Source of the DNA: Hermodice carunculata
Taxonomy: Eukaryota; Annelida; Polychaeta; Eunicida; Amphinomidae
Direction: 5' to 3'
Assembly (NCBI GenBank): GCA_964020975.1
Contig: OZ026626.1
Location: 13,800,249-13,864,248, forward strand
Length of the DNA stretch: 64,000 nt
A model generated the notes under the pieces. It ran no database searches and had not been told where the DNA came from. It saw only the letters and a list, made by a program, of their open reading frames with translations. This document shows, piece by piece, positions 26,224-36,600 of this stretch (position 1 is its first letter; the number at the start of each line of letters is the position of its first letter). Both the position numbers and the translations under genes were made by a program.

Positions 26224-26566
26224 CATTTTACACATGTCCAAAAATTAATACAAATGTAAAAAAGATTTTCACATATGTGAAATAGTTTTCCGCACATGTA
26301 AAAAAAAATTGTATATTTTACATAAGAGTAAAACTATTTAAAATATGTAAAAAAAATCTACATACAAGTTTAAATTTTGTACACAAATGTGGAAATGTTT
26401 TTCATTTATGTATAAAACTGTTTCACGTGTGTAAAAAATATATTCACATGTATGTATTTTTTACATATGTGAAATAAATGATTATTACAATTATGTGTTG
26501 AAGATTTTCACATTTATAAAATAACTATTTAACAAATTTGAAACTGATATTACATATATGTATAAT
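26224..26566. repeat. Array of ~16 degenerate palindromes at ~21-bp spacing
   Basis: The unit consensus is close to TTTCACATATGTGAAA, a 16-bp palindrome. Good examples are TTCACATATGTGAA centred at 26,274, TTTCACGTGTGTAAA at 26,428, TTTACATATGTGAAA at 26,466 and TACATATATGTA at 26,556. Unit centres that I located fall near 26,233, 26,253, 26,274, 26,295, 26,323, 26,344, 26,363, 26,386, 26,407, 26,428, 26,449, 26,466, 26,492, 26,513, 26,535 and 26,556. Nine of the 15 steps are 21 bp or within one base of it, about two turns of B-DNA. Individual units are degenerate but keep a CA-N-TG-like core and A/T-rich flanks. This is not a simple microsatellite. No protein is encoded. Confidence 0.8.
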
Positions 26567-28112
26567 TTTATGCAATAAATGCTTAACCGACTTGCCACAA
26601 TGAGATAACAGCAGTCCCTTATGAAATATTATAGTATAGTAGACAGTGTGAAAACAAGGCTGACGTGATATTGTATTTGTGTCTTTTTGTCCAAAACCAC
26701 TTCCTAGTAGTCATTACCCTATTCCCGAGTCCGAACTCTTTACTCTCCATACGATAACCTGTCCCTGTCTAACTTATATGCATAGTAGTAATATTGTCCA
26801 TATTGCACACGTTCCTGTGCAAAATTTTGACATAGGCTGTATTAGCCCAAATAAATTAAAGGGTCTTCAGGGGGTAACTACTCAACATGTTTTGGAGCCT
26901 TGTACCCGTATATGTCTCTCTGAGTAGCGGCTCCTTGTCTGAGCTAAATATTCAGCAAAAGACAACCCACAAAATAATGAATATATATGAACGAGGCAAA
27001 TGATGAATTAGCTAAATACGTGAAGTTTTGCTTATAAATGCAGAGCTTCGTATGAAAGAAGAATACCTGTCAAACAAACCATAATTACCAAATATATAAC
27101 ACTTTGTTTTCCGTGAGATAACATCTGATTAATCACACTGACCCTCCTTTCTGTTTCACTTAACCACACTGAAGTACCACCTCATATAAACCCTCGATTT
27201 CTATTACACTATATTTCATAAAATATTAGTGTTTATTGGATAGCTTATTTAATAAAGTAATCACAGTAAATGTTCACAAAATATCTCGTAAGACAGTTCA
27301 CTGTTTACTTCTGTTTCTGAGTTCCTATCGTAGCTACCATGGTTGATAATATATGTCGGGGTAATTCAGGCACATGTGTTTGGATAATTTTGCACTTGAA
27401 GCCAATGCTGCGACAACCAAGTCATCCTTACACATTATTATAATGATGGGTCAATGCAAGTGCAGTCATAAATACCCGTGATAAATAATCCTTGACTGTA
27501 AACACTGAGCATGTGTCAACTAGTAGGTTGAGCCTAGGCCTGCACCAAGGCCTATCTGTGACATGGCATCCAATTCTCAGGTTTCACACCCAAAATGAAC
27601 TTTGCTGAACAGTGCCAAAATTGTTTGCCTAGGCCTTGCATTCAAGCAACATTTTTCCAGTAAAAGTAAGCCACATAGAACATGACCTTTTTCGAAAATT
27701 GCCCAATACATCGAGAATTTGCCCACTTACCATCGTCGTTCACTTTCAACTATTGATTTGTCACACGACCTCATTCAGTCAGTCACATTTGTTGGACACC
27801 CCTCATCTGACAGGGCCCTACTCTCCGAAAAAAAATTATAAAGGCTTACAGCTGCAGGGGAGCCAATCGTAGGCCTAAAGCATAATGATGATATACTTTT
27901 ATGTCTGTTTTTTATGAGCAATATTTTAAGCTTCAGTTTTCAACTTGAAACCATATCATAATATGGTTTGTGTGGGGGGTGGTATAGAATGTATATATCA
28001 CGAAGGGGCCAGTGAGATCAAAGTCAGATTGCTCGTAGATAGGCCAACTATCTGATAGGGGGCCTCACCATACTTATTTCCTTAAATGGAAGTACTATAG
28101 TTTTTTTTCTGA
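26567..28112. other. Gene-free stretch
   Basis: No coding or RNA signal recognised. Short frames at 26.68-26.93 and 27.64-27.87 kb look like chance. Confidence 0.4.
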
Positions 28113-28268
28113 TGCTACTCTGTACTATTTCTATTTGCATGTACATCGAAAAGTATTAGGAGATTTTCACTTTTATATTTTGATCAACATACCATAAGAT
28201 CAAGCATTAAAAAAATTACTGATGAAAGTTTGCAGAATAAATGGTTTCAGTCCAGTCAGCTTGTTTTT

Positions 28269-28817
28269 ATGTTTCTTCACAAATATCTCTTAGTCGAAGC
28301 TTGCGTGACAAAATACTTGCACATTGCCATTTTCTACAACATTGTGTGTTCTCTGTCTGGTAATTATGGTTCTAGATGTATACTGTGTGTAAGCCCACCT
28401 TTCAGATCAAAAGTTTCCCCCGAATGCTTTGGATGCAATGCGCCGGCAGAGTGCCCAGGAAAGCTGTCCACTTTGGCCAAACCTTGCATGGAAAGAGTTA
28501 ATAATCTACAGGAAGAAGACATAACACATGCCAAACATCATAAATATCAGGATAACATGAAGATATGTATTATGTTAGTTGTATCTAAAAGAAAAGCTAT
28601 TTGCAAGGATCTATATTCCTACGTACTAATCAATAGTGGAAGTACAGGTACTGGTATTCATATGCACATGAGTAAACATCCGTCAGCATTTTTGGTTATT
28701 TGGATAATCAGCTCCTCTTCAGACCTGCAGCGCAGTTGCTATGGTGTGCCATGTGACCGCTGCCCCTTTATTCACTCTCTATCACAAGATACCATAACCG
28801 ACCCATGTCGATGTTGA
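28269..28817 (+). CDS. Unrecognised open frame, 182 codons, cysteine-bearing
   Basis: I do not recognise this protein. The frame is open from 28,113, and the first in-frame ATG is at 28,269. An open run of about 234 codons is unlikely by chance at this base composition: I estimate about 1-2% for one such run anywhere in the window. The start is mildly hydrophobic. Cysteines cluster in a CSLSGNYGSRCILC stretch, an ECFGCNAPAECP stretch and the C-terminal CYGVPCDRCPF...DPCRC. No splice evidence or homologue can be checked here. It could be an exon, a relic of an element, or chance. Part of it (about 28.44-28.51 kb) resembles the first 70 bases of the window, which argues for a dispersed repeat. 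Confidence 0.3.
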   Translation: MFLHKYLLVEACVTKYLHIAIFYNIVCSLSGNYGSRCILCVSPPFRSKVSPECFGCNAPAECPGKLSTLAKPCMERVNNLQEEDITHAKHHKYQDNMKICIMLVVSKRKAICKDLYSYVLINSGSTGTGIHMHMSKHPSAFLVIWIISSSSDLQRSCYGVPCDRCPFIHSLSQDTITDPCRC

Positions 28818-29485
28818 TAAAAGGTACTACAAAAATAAATTCTCCCCCATTTGTATCATCAGTGTGACATATACATGTGGAACTCATCCACAAAATTATG
28901 TAGGTTTTTAAAAAATTACCCCAAAATTGCGTTACTCATGACTTCAGAGCTCAATAAACCTGGATAATATAAGGCAGACGCATGGAAATGAGACTGATAC
29001 AGCTTTTAGGTCTGTGAGGAAATTTCCTTTCTCTTGTGCATTGGACACTGATATATGCCAACCACCCTCTTTGCTCCATCCCTACACAGGTATTTTTATT
29101 GGGTGTTCCAATAGTTCGTACTCCCCAATGCCCTTTGTCTTTTTCCTTTTACATAAATTTTCCCACCGCTGGTCAGTGGCAGATATATTTTTTTCTGCCT
29201 TGTATTTTTAGTAGAAGCTAGCTAACGAAAGTACACATTGCTCATCGAATGTGTGAGCTTAGTGCTTTGATATGCAGTCAAAATTTAGAAAGATCAACAT
29301 GACAATTACTAACAGGAAAGAAGCTCCCTGTGCAAGCGGGAGAACTTAGAATTACTACATTTTGCCAGGCAGTTGTTGCTGGATAATTAGGTAGTAATAT
29401 AAACTGGATACAGAAATCACTTAAAAGGATACTCGGCAATATGGCAACCATAATAACTGAATGTCCTCCAGGGATAATCTAGATT

Positions 29486-29569
29486 GTGGATTCTATGACG
29501 GACATCGATGTCATGACCGAAGTTTAAAGAGCTGAGCTCAAGATATCTGATGGAAGTCATAGAATCCAC
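29486..29569. repeat. Inverted repeat with perfect 14-bp arms
   Basis: GTGGATTCTATGAC at 29,486-29,499 pairs perfectly with GTCATAGAATCCAC at 29,556-29,569. The 56-bp loop contains another perfect palindrome, GACATCGATGTC. It may be the core of a small foldback or MITE-like element; no flanking duplication was recognised. Confidence 0.7.
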
Positions 29570-30750
29570 ACATTCACAGGATGGGGAGGATTAAAGTCTA
29601 TTCTATCATGGCTCGACTTAATTTAACTCTAATTACCGGCAATGGAGCACTTTTCACTTGGTACCCCTACATATATCTACTAGCCACATTTCTGTGTAAA
29701 GACTTAAGTGGCATTTCATTGCATCACTAAGTGCAGTGCCAAATTACCGCCCGCTCTCAAGGTGTTTCTATGTTAATGCAAGCAAAAAATTATATTTATT
29801 CTACCAACCTTAATTCATCACACTCACACACAAACACTGTTGGACTATGAGTAAACACTATGTTCAACTTTAACATCACGTTTGGAATTGATTAGGAATG
29901 CCAAATAGTGGAAACTTTAGATGAATTGTTTCAAAAGGAAATTTGCAGTTTTGTCAATAGATACGTGAACAAAATGTTATGGCCTACCTTGAAAAATAAA
30001 AAAATCCCAAACCGTTTGCTTTAAATTAAAAGCATGGAAACGCAAATTTATAATTTCTTTTGGAGAGATAAATGTTACTCACCGTAATAAAACAATCTCG
30101 ATTGATGGATCCGTGGTTAGGGTTGACCTTAACACTGTTCAAAGATTACAATGCAGCCACCTGATTCGCTGCTGCCGGCAGCCCATGATAGAATTCACAG
30201 ACAAAGACCTTATCAGAAAGACAAAGGGAAAACACTTTGGTAATGACATGGCTTAAGTAGAGACTGAAGATTGTTTTTGAAAAAATAGAAAATCATACCG
30301 CAACTCAATGTCAGACCAAATATTGGTTCAAATACGTCTAAACACAACAAAAGTCTACTGCACTGGGTTTTATCTGCCAACTAAGACCTTGATGTCTCGA
30401 TCTTCAGTGGTCAGTAAACATACGTGGGATGGACGCATAGATGTTAAGGTTGTGACACTTTTTACGTGTGGGCATCACTGAGTTGTGCAGAGCATGATGC
30501 ATAGGAATGACATATATATTTTTTTTCAATTCGGTCTGCATCACACCTTAAGGAAAACTGTCGAAATTCTGGCCATGGTAATTTGATATCTCGTAAGAAA
30601 ACCGAGGAAATAGTTTTTTTTTTTTATGGATGTGCCATTTGTACCCATCTTATCCCTGTATAAATGGTAACTGTGCAATATCCTGCATTTGGCGGACATA
30701 TTTCCTTGAATTTGTATTGCATGTACATAATTTAGCAGATAATACAAATA

Positions 30751-30763
30751 ATGTTTGTTCTAG
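30751..30763 (+). promoter_or_regulatory. Candidate 3' splice acceptor of the GT92 exon
   Basis: ATGTTTGTTCTAG ends at 30,763, and the TAG is itself an in-frame stop for the frame that follows. The glycosyltransferase frame therefore cannot extend further left on the genome and most likely enters here by splicing. Confidence 0.6.
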
Positions 30764-31999
30764 GTAAGACAGAGATCAAGGCACGGAAATGTGTATGAAT
30801 GGACAGTTCCAACGAAGACTTGGGGCGGCATCCCAGACATCCAGAGTATTTATTTGTATTCTGCTTACTACGATGCCAGACCGAGGCAACCAATCATCCG
30901 GGTCTTAGCTTTGGGCCACTATCTTGCATGGCCTACCTTTTATTGCAATTTGCATTATAGAAATGGCAGCACGTCCCGTTCTCCAATATTGACGGTTAAA
31001 AAGCTAAATCCTCAGGATGAAGAAGGACCCATCACCATATGGGCATGGATGTACATTTGCCCAGTGCGTGATAATCAAATTCCACTCTACATTTCTTTTG
31101 TATACGGACGTGCATTCTTCGGTAAGTTTATTCTTCGAACCGTTGGAAGAGTGAATTCAGCACAAAAGAAAATGTTTGCAACGTGCATTGGTTCTGCAAC
31201 ATATGGAGTACCCACTGGGAGCATGGCGAATTTAGTCGCTGCCATAGAAATGAACCTTTTTCTAGGGGCACAGTTCGTGTTCGTGTATAATATAAGCATG
31301 GAGAGCCAACTTGATGGTATTTTTGATTATTACATAAAACAAGGCAAAGTTAGAATTATGCAATGGCCTATACCAGAGGAGTTAAAGAAAGGCATCCATA
31401 ATAATGGTCAAATCCTGCTTTCGAATGACTGTTTATACCGTAATATGGACAGCGTGAGGTATCTGGTGTTTACAGACTTTGATGAGTTCATAATGCCTCG
31501 AGGAGGCCGGAGAACTTGGAATGAAGTGATTCAGCCTCTTCAAAATATCCATAGAAACAAAGCAGCCGCTTTTTGTTTCAGGAATGTGTTCTTTAGAAAA
31601 CCTAAAAGAAAATCATTTTCATTGCATCCTTATGTAAATGATTTTATTGATGTCTCTGTACCTGCAGTCCATTTTCTCTTCATGACAGAAAGAACTCTTT
31701 ATCCAGCACCTTTCGCAGACAGGTCAAAGTGTATATTCTCCACGGAAAAGACTGTTGTTGTGGGTGTTCATTTATTATTCGAGGCATTGGATAGAAACAA
31801 AGAGATAGGAGTCCCGCCTGAACAGGGTCTCAATCATCACTACAGGAATAGTTTGCCCCACGATAGTTTTACAAAGATGACAAATGATTATTTTGTAGTA
31901 AGAAATATACAGGAGTATATACAAAAGTATATCACTGCATATACGACATTAAACGAACTTGGCATGTTCAGAAAAGGTGCTAACAATAGTGTAATTTAG
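30764..31999 (+). CDS. Glycosyltransferase family 92 (DUF23) protein, terminal exon
   Basis: Single open frame of 411 codons after a TTCTAG acceptor. There is no convincing ATG: the nominal GTG at 30,791 is not a start. GT92 enzymes are Golgi type II membrane glycosyltransferases; C. elegans GALT-1, a galactosyltransferase acting on core fucose of N-glycans, is the best-known member. Visible signatures, numbered from the GTG, are ICPVRD...PLYISFVYGR (89-107), TCIGSATYG (131-139), FVFVYNIS (172-179), NDCLYRN (212-218), the DxD-like TDFDEFIMPR (228-237) that should bind metal and sugar nucleotide, FCFRNVFF (261-268), RSKCIF...VGVH (311-327) and HHYR (349-352). The catalytic half looks whole. 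The signal-anchor and N-terminus must lie on upstream exon(s) I could not identify. Donor and acceptor sugars cannot be read from sequence. Confidence 0.9.
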   Translation, partial: VRQRSRHGNVYEWTVPTKTWGGIPDIQSIYLYSAYYDARPRQPIIRVLALGHYLAWPTFYCNLHYRNGSTSRSPILTVKKLNPQDEEGPITIWAWMYICPVRDNQIPLYISFVYGRAFFGKFILRTVGRVNSAQKKMFATCIGSATYGVPTGSMANLVAAIEMNLFLGAQFVFVYNISMESQLDGIFDYYIKQGKVRIMQWPIPEELKKGIHNNGQILLSNDCLYRNMDSVRYLVFTDFDEFIMPRGGRRTWNEVIQPLQNIHRNKAAAFCFRNVFFRKPKRKSFSLHPYVNDFIDVSVPAVHFLFMTERTLYPAPFADRSKCIFSTEKTVVVGVHLLFEALDRNKEIGVPPEQGLNHHYRNSLPHDSFTKMTNDYFVVRNIQEYIQKYITAYTTLNELGMFRKGANNSVI

Positions 32000-32280
32000 G
32001 AGCGCAGGTGGCAGCACTTGACAGTGTCCATTTGCATAAATTTGATTATTTGTTTAACAAAGGCTTCAAAGGGTTTTATTTTTATGTAAATAAGTAAAAC
32101 TATGCAAATAATCACCCCCAAGTGCTGCAATCTGGGGTCGTAAAAGGTTTTGAAAGCAAATATAATATGGGGCTAACAATGATCCAATAATTCAGGTGCA
32201 AAATATTACAAAACTATTTGTTATTGCCACTGCCATTCGGGAGCAAGATCAATGATGTCCATTGTTGACTGGAAAACTAG

Positions 32281-32338
<58 letters not shown>

Positions 32339-35300
32339 GCAGAGTTTGTTGGACACTGATACATGTTGCTCTTCTTGGTCGTGTCAAAGACACGCTGGTT
32401 CTAGAAGATCAAATGACAGTATTGCCAGTTTGTTTCTTTGTTTGCATTTACTTAAGTGTATTTTTTTTTATATCTTCCTTGGTGTTGTGGATATTTGTCA
32501 TACACTGTATGTGGTGTCCCCTTCCCTACCTGTGTACAACCTTTGTAGCTTGGCCATTTAAGAAAACGTAAGGTATCTCACATTTCTGCACATATCATCG
32601 ACAGCCACAAAATGTTTTCACAAAACTGAATCCAAATAACAAATTCACCAGGAAAGCGAACTTTAACACATTGCAGATACAACAGTTTTCAGCAGCATCA
32701 TGATATATAGCCATTTCGTTGGACAATAGTTTTATATTCTGATAATCGGTACTGTCGATTTTTCATTCAAGTTTTGCATTCCTTTGTGATTTTAAAACGG
32801 AGAAATATACGCCAAATATAATTAAGTAAACAACTCAAATGTCCAATAAAATTTGTTTGGCAAATAATGGCAACAATCTACACAAAATTATAGTCACTTG
32901 GTTTCTCATACAGAAACCCCTTCTGTGTAGAGAATTAGATGTATATTAAATGTCCAGCTTTTCAATTCACAACTCCATTGCATGACGTTGCTTTTATTAT
33001 AATTTCTGAGAGAAATAGCCTCCAAAGATTTCTTTTCGGCATTTGACCTGATTCAACCAGCATTTTTTTAGTTTGAGAATAACCCTTCAGATGCGGTAAA
33101 TAAAGTAGCTCACCACCATACTATGAAGTTAAGAAAGTCATGCCACCAATGGTAGAGTCAAGTGATGTAGGACAAATTTCAGATCTCGTGACACAACCAA
33201 AGAGGGATCCTTTTGGATGTCTCCGCTCGAATATGATGCAATTTCAGATCTTCCTCCATTGATACAGAGCAAGACAATAAGGGATTCCGAATGAATGAAT
33301 GAATAAAATTCCAGTCCAACCTCATGGACTTAGAAGCCGAACATATATAAAAAGCATATTCAGTGTCGCAAATGTTCGGAGATTTTTACAAATGCGGATG
33401 TGAAACTATGTTCGTCTATCATAATCCACGTTAAAATCCTCGAAAGCAAGAGTGAAAGGCAAATGGTGGCAGATGAATTTAGATAAACCATCAAAATACA
33501 CAAGCAAATAAAGAGACAGAGAGACAAAACGCTTTTATAAAACGGGAAATCGAACGAGCAAGCAGAGAACAATGTGAGAACGAGAACGGCGACTAGCTCT
33601 GCTGTCGTTAAAACTCACTGCCATCGAATAAATGCAATACCGACATGTAACTTATTGGTTGCACTGAGCTGGTTTCACTTTGCATGTGGCAACCAGTCGG
33701 CCACAATGGCATCTGCAGAGACATTTTCAAACAAAACAGTATGTTCAATAATATCATTCCTATGTTCAAGACTTACAACTACCATATAAAAAACAGCATC
33801 ACACTACTTGAGCTAGTGTACCTGAAACACAAATCCAAGTCCGAAAACAAGGAGTTACTAAGTGCAAATTACGCATGAGTATAATGTGTTGCATGCAGCT
33901 GCTGGTAGTGGCTACATCCACATAATCGCAGTGCAACCTCAGAAGAAACGAAACATCTGCGCTCATAAGATCAGTAAAACATACCTATTATAAAAATGTC
34001 ATCGGAGATGAAAAACAAAAATCTGAAAATATTATAGGCAGCTTTAAAAATATATGTGTTCCTCTGTATCGAAAAACCTCTCTGTGGATGATGCCTGTGC
34101 ATTTTATATTCTGTTATTTATTACTTTGATGTAATCTACACTCGACCATAGATACACGTTGGGGAGATTCAGGGAGTCAATGTATTTTGAAGTTTCGTGA
34201 AAATCAGAAATTAATTAGTTTTATTGCTTTATTTAATGTTTGCCACAAACCAACTACATTGATATGTTACACAAAGAAACAATATAATAATAGATTGGGG
34301 CCAGACTTATTGCCAATTTATTGTGTTGTATATTCGATTGTTCTCTTGTGATGTTCATTGCTACACCTATAAAAAGATGATGATGGTATTATAGAGAAGT
34401 CGAATAACAGCTACATTCTATCGTTGGTCACATTGCAAAATCTTTGGAAGAGGCAATTTTATTCATCTCTTCAGCTGTTAAATCAATTACAGGAACAAGA
34501 TTTCGTCTTTCCTGACTATGTTGTTTTAAGCCACCATTGAATTCGAACGTCTGCGTGTAAAGCTGTTGGCTATGCATTACATGATTTTAATGTCAGCGTA
34601 TATATCGGTGTTTCTACATGAGACTTTGTATGTGAATTATCTCAGTCCAGATGTTTTTTGTTCATTTGTTAAAGTATTTATGGATTAAAGGCTAATTTAT
34701 ATCAGTGCCATATGCATTATCTTTGTGATTTCAAATTTACCAAACTAAGTCACTTATGCATGCAAAGGTTCACATTTTTTTCATAAACTTGCCTCATTCC
34801 GCTAGTTGCACAGCACCCACACGTTTGCAAACAAATTTGCCTTTATTCTGAAATGGACCATTATGTATGGGAGCATGTGGCCTCCCATCCGAATTTTGTG
34901 ATGAAAGCAATGTCCTATTTCATTGCCACAAGGGAACCCAGTGTGACAATAAAAACATCTTGGGGATAGATGCTGGTTCTGTGGGAATTTTCCCATATTT
35001 GACCAAATGATTCCTTTTGTATCTGCTTTCAAATATGTTGTAGTATTGAGGCACTCTGATTGGCTTCAACTGGTTGTTAAAATTCGCAACGATTCCCTAT
35101 TTTTACTCAATAGATTCCATCTGCTGCAAACACCACTTGAGCAGAGATAAAGGTAGCTTACTGGCAGGGAAATGGTCTCTGAGTGCTAGCAGCAAAACAG
35201 AGGAAAAAACAAGGAAAGAAAATTCATTTATAAAAATCTTCATTCTTGGAGAAAATGCACTTTATCGTCCCTCCATGTTATCATTTTAACCCCTTCCTCT

Positions 35301-35539
35301 ACAACCCTGCCCCCGTGAACAAAAGGGGGAGAAAACAGAAATGCATGTATACTTGATTTCAATCAAATTGTCCACTGCATGATGGTGCATTCTTGTTCTG
35401 GTTTTCCTCAAATTATTCTAATCAGGAACAAAAGGGCTGTGGGAAAAGCCAATGCCCTGCTGGCTGACGAAATCATCACACTAGCATCACTATAAGTGTG
35501 AGACTGAAGTGTGGCCTTACCAGAGGGCCACAGTCATGA
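32000..35539. other. Non-coding 3' flank and gene-free stretch with (GA)n
   Basis: Begins with the GT92 3' UTR; no strong AATAAA signal was found close by. A perfect (GA)n lies at 32,289-32,335, and a short GAAT repeat near 33,290. The copies of a 14-base word at 32,005-32,018 are discussed in the findings. I see no other gene in these 3.5 kb. Confidence 0.45.
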
Positions 35540-35740
35540 ACAACATCAAGGTCATTGCTCCAAAAGTTATCAAGGGAACATTGAAATTCAGAAAAGTAAC
35601 TCTGTGACCTTGGAATTCAGGTCAAGGTCATTCATTACCTGCATACAGGACCATCACCATAGGCAATATCACAATCATAATTTATGTTATGATGCTGTGT
35701 TTGTAGACCTGTGACCTTGAGAATAAGCTCAAGGTCACTG
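35540..35740. promoter_or_regulatory. Cluster of TCAAGGTCA / TGACCTTGA half-sites with inverted symmetry
   Basis: At least five copies of AAGGTCA or its complement fall in 200 bp. GTGACCTTGAG (35,711-35,721) and CTCAAGGTCAC (35,728-35,738) form perfect 11-bp arms around AATAAG. TGACCTTG (35,605-35,612) and CAAGGTCA (35,623-35,630) form perfect 8-bp arms. TCAAGGTCA is the extended half-site of ERR/SF-1-type nuclear receptors, which is established knowledge. Whether these act as sites, or are just part of a dispersed repeat, cannot be told. Confidence 0.5.
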
Positions 35741-35875
35741 ATGTAACATGCAAATCTTGCCCTTATAATCACTAGTATCCCTGTACAATTTCGAACAAAT
35801 TCGCCTGGTGCTTTCGGAGAAGACTTTATTTGATTTTGTCGAAAAAAAATAGAAAATTAATAAAAGAAAAATATT

Positions 35876-36600
35876 AGTGGACCATAACTATTTGAATAAG
35901 CCTGGCGGAGATTATCCACATCCCATTAACTTTGAAGTGAATCTGGCTCACGGTTTTGGAGAAGCCACAAATATGAATTACCATTGCACTAACATTGATG
36001 CTAAAGTCGAACAAAAAATTCATAGAAAACCTAAAATTCACCAGTCTGTAAACCATTGAATATACTTAATAGAGACCCATCCAAGGTAAATTCCCACCAG
36101 GTTTGAAGTTAATGTGGCCAACGGTTTTGGTTAAGAAGTCAAAAATGTGAATTACTATTGCATTGACCATCGACTTTTCTGGTAATCAACAGGAATACAC
36201 GCATTGACCGTGACCAACTGTTGACACTTACTATTTCAAACTGGTTTGTTATGAAACTCCTGTATAGTAGATACACTGATGTAAAGTGGTGAAGTGGTAC
36301 CTTGTATATCTATAGAGTTAGGGTAAATAAGGTGTTTTTCTAATGATTTGACCTAACAAAAATGAATTCCACAAGTCATAAAAAATTCCAAAATCGGTGG
36401 ATTGTTGATCCCTTGTATGGACATGGCAGAGACTTATGCAAGGTACATTCCCACCAAGTTTGAAGTGAATCTACCTGTTGGTATTGGAAAAGAAATCGAT
36501 TGTTGATGGCAGACAATGGAGTATGGACAATGACTACGACGGCCAAAAGACCATTCTACAAACTTAGCCGCCTGACAGGCCATATAAGCGCAAAGTCATA
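35876..36600 (+). repeat. Degenerate array of ~180-bp repeat units
   Basis: A block reading TTCCCACCAAGTTTGAAGTGAATCT (or variants), then ACGGTTTTGG, then TGAATTACTATTGCA recurs near 35,908, 36,090 and 36,445. The steps are about 183 and 355 bp (2 x 178), so one unit between 36.2 and 36.4 kb has been lost or replaced. I recall similar GTTTGAAG repeats as common in marine invertebrate genomes, often close to AAGGTCA-rich sequence as here. Non-coding. Confidence 0.65.

Larger units (their letters stand above)
28818..30763. other. Gene-free stretch, probable intron side of the GT92 gene
   Basis: Contains the inverted repeat at 29,486-29,569. I could not find the upstream exon(s) of the glycosyltransferase, although they should lie to the left on the plus strand. 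Confidence 0.4.

Noticed and set aside
30791-30793. GTG as start of the glycosyltransferase
   Set aside because: The frame is open further left to a splice acceptor at 30,763 and GT92 enzymes need an N-terminal anchor; the GTG is an ordinary internal Val codon.
21617-36288. Shared 18-mer TAGATACACTGATGTAAA near 21,617 and 36,271
   Set aside because: Flanks do not match, and a single 18-base pair in 64 kb on two strands has roughly a one-in-ten chance.
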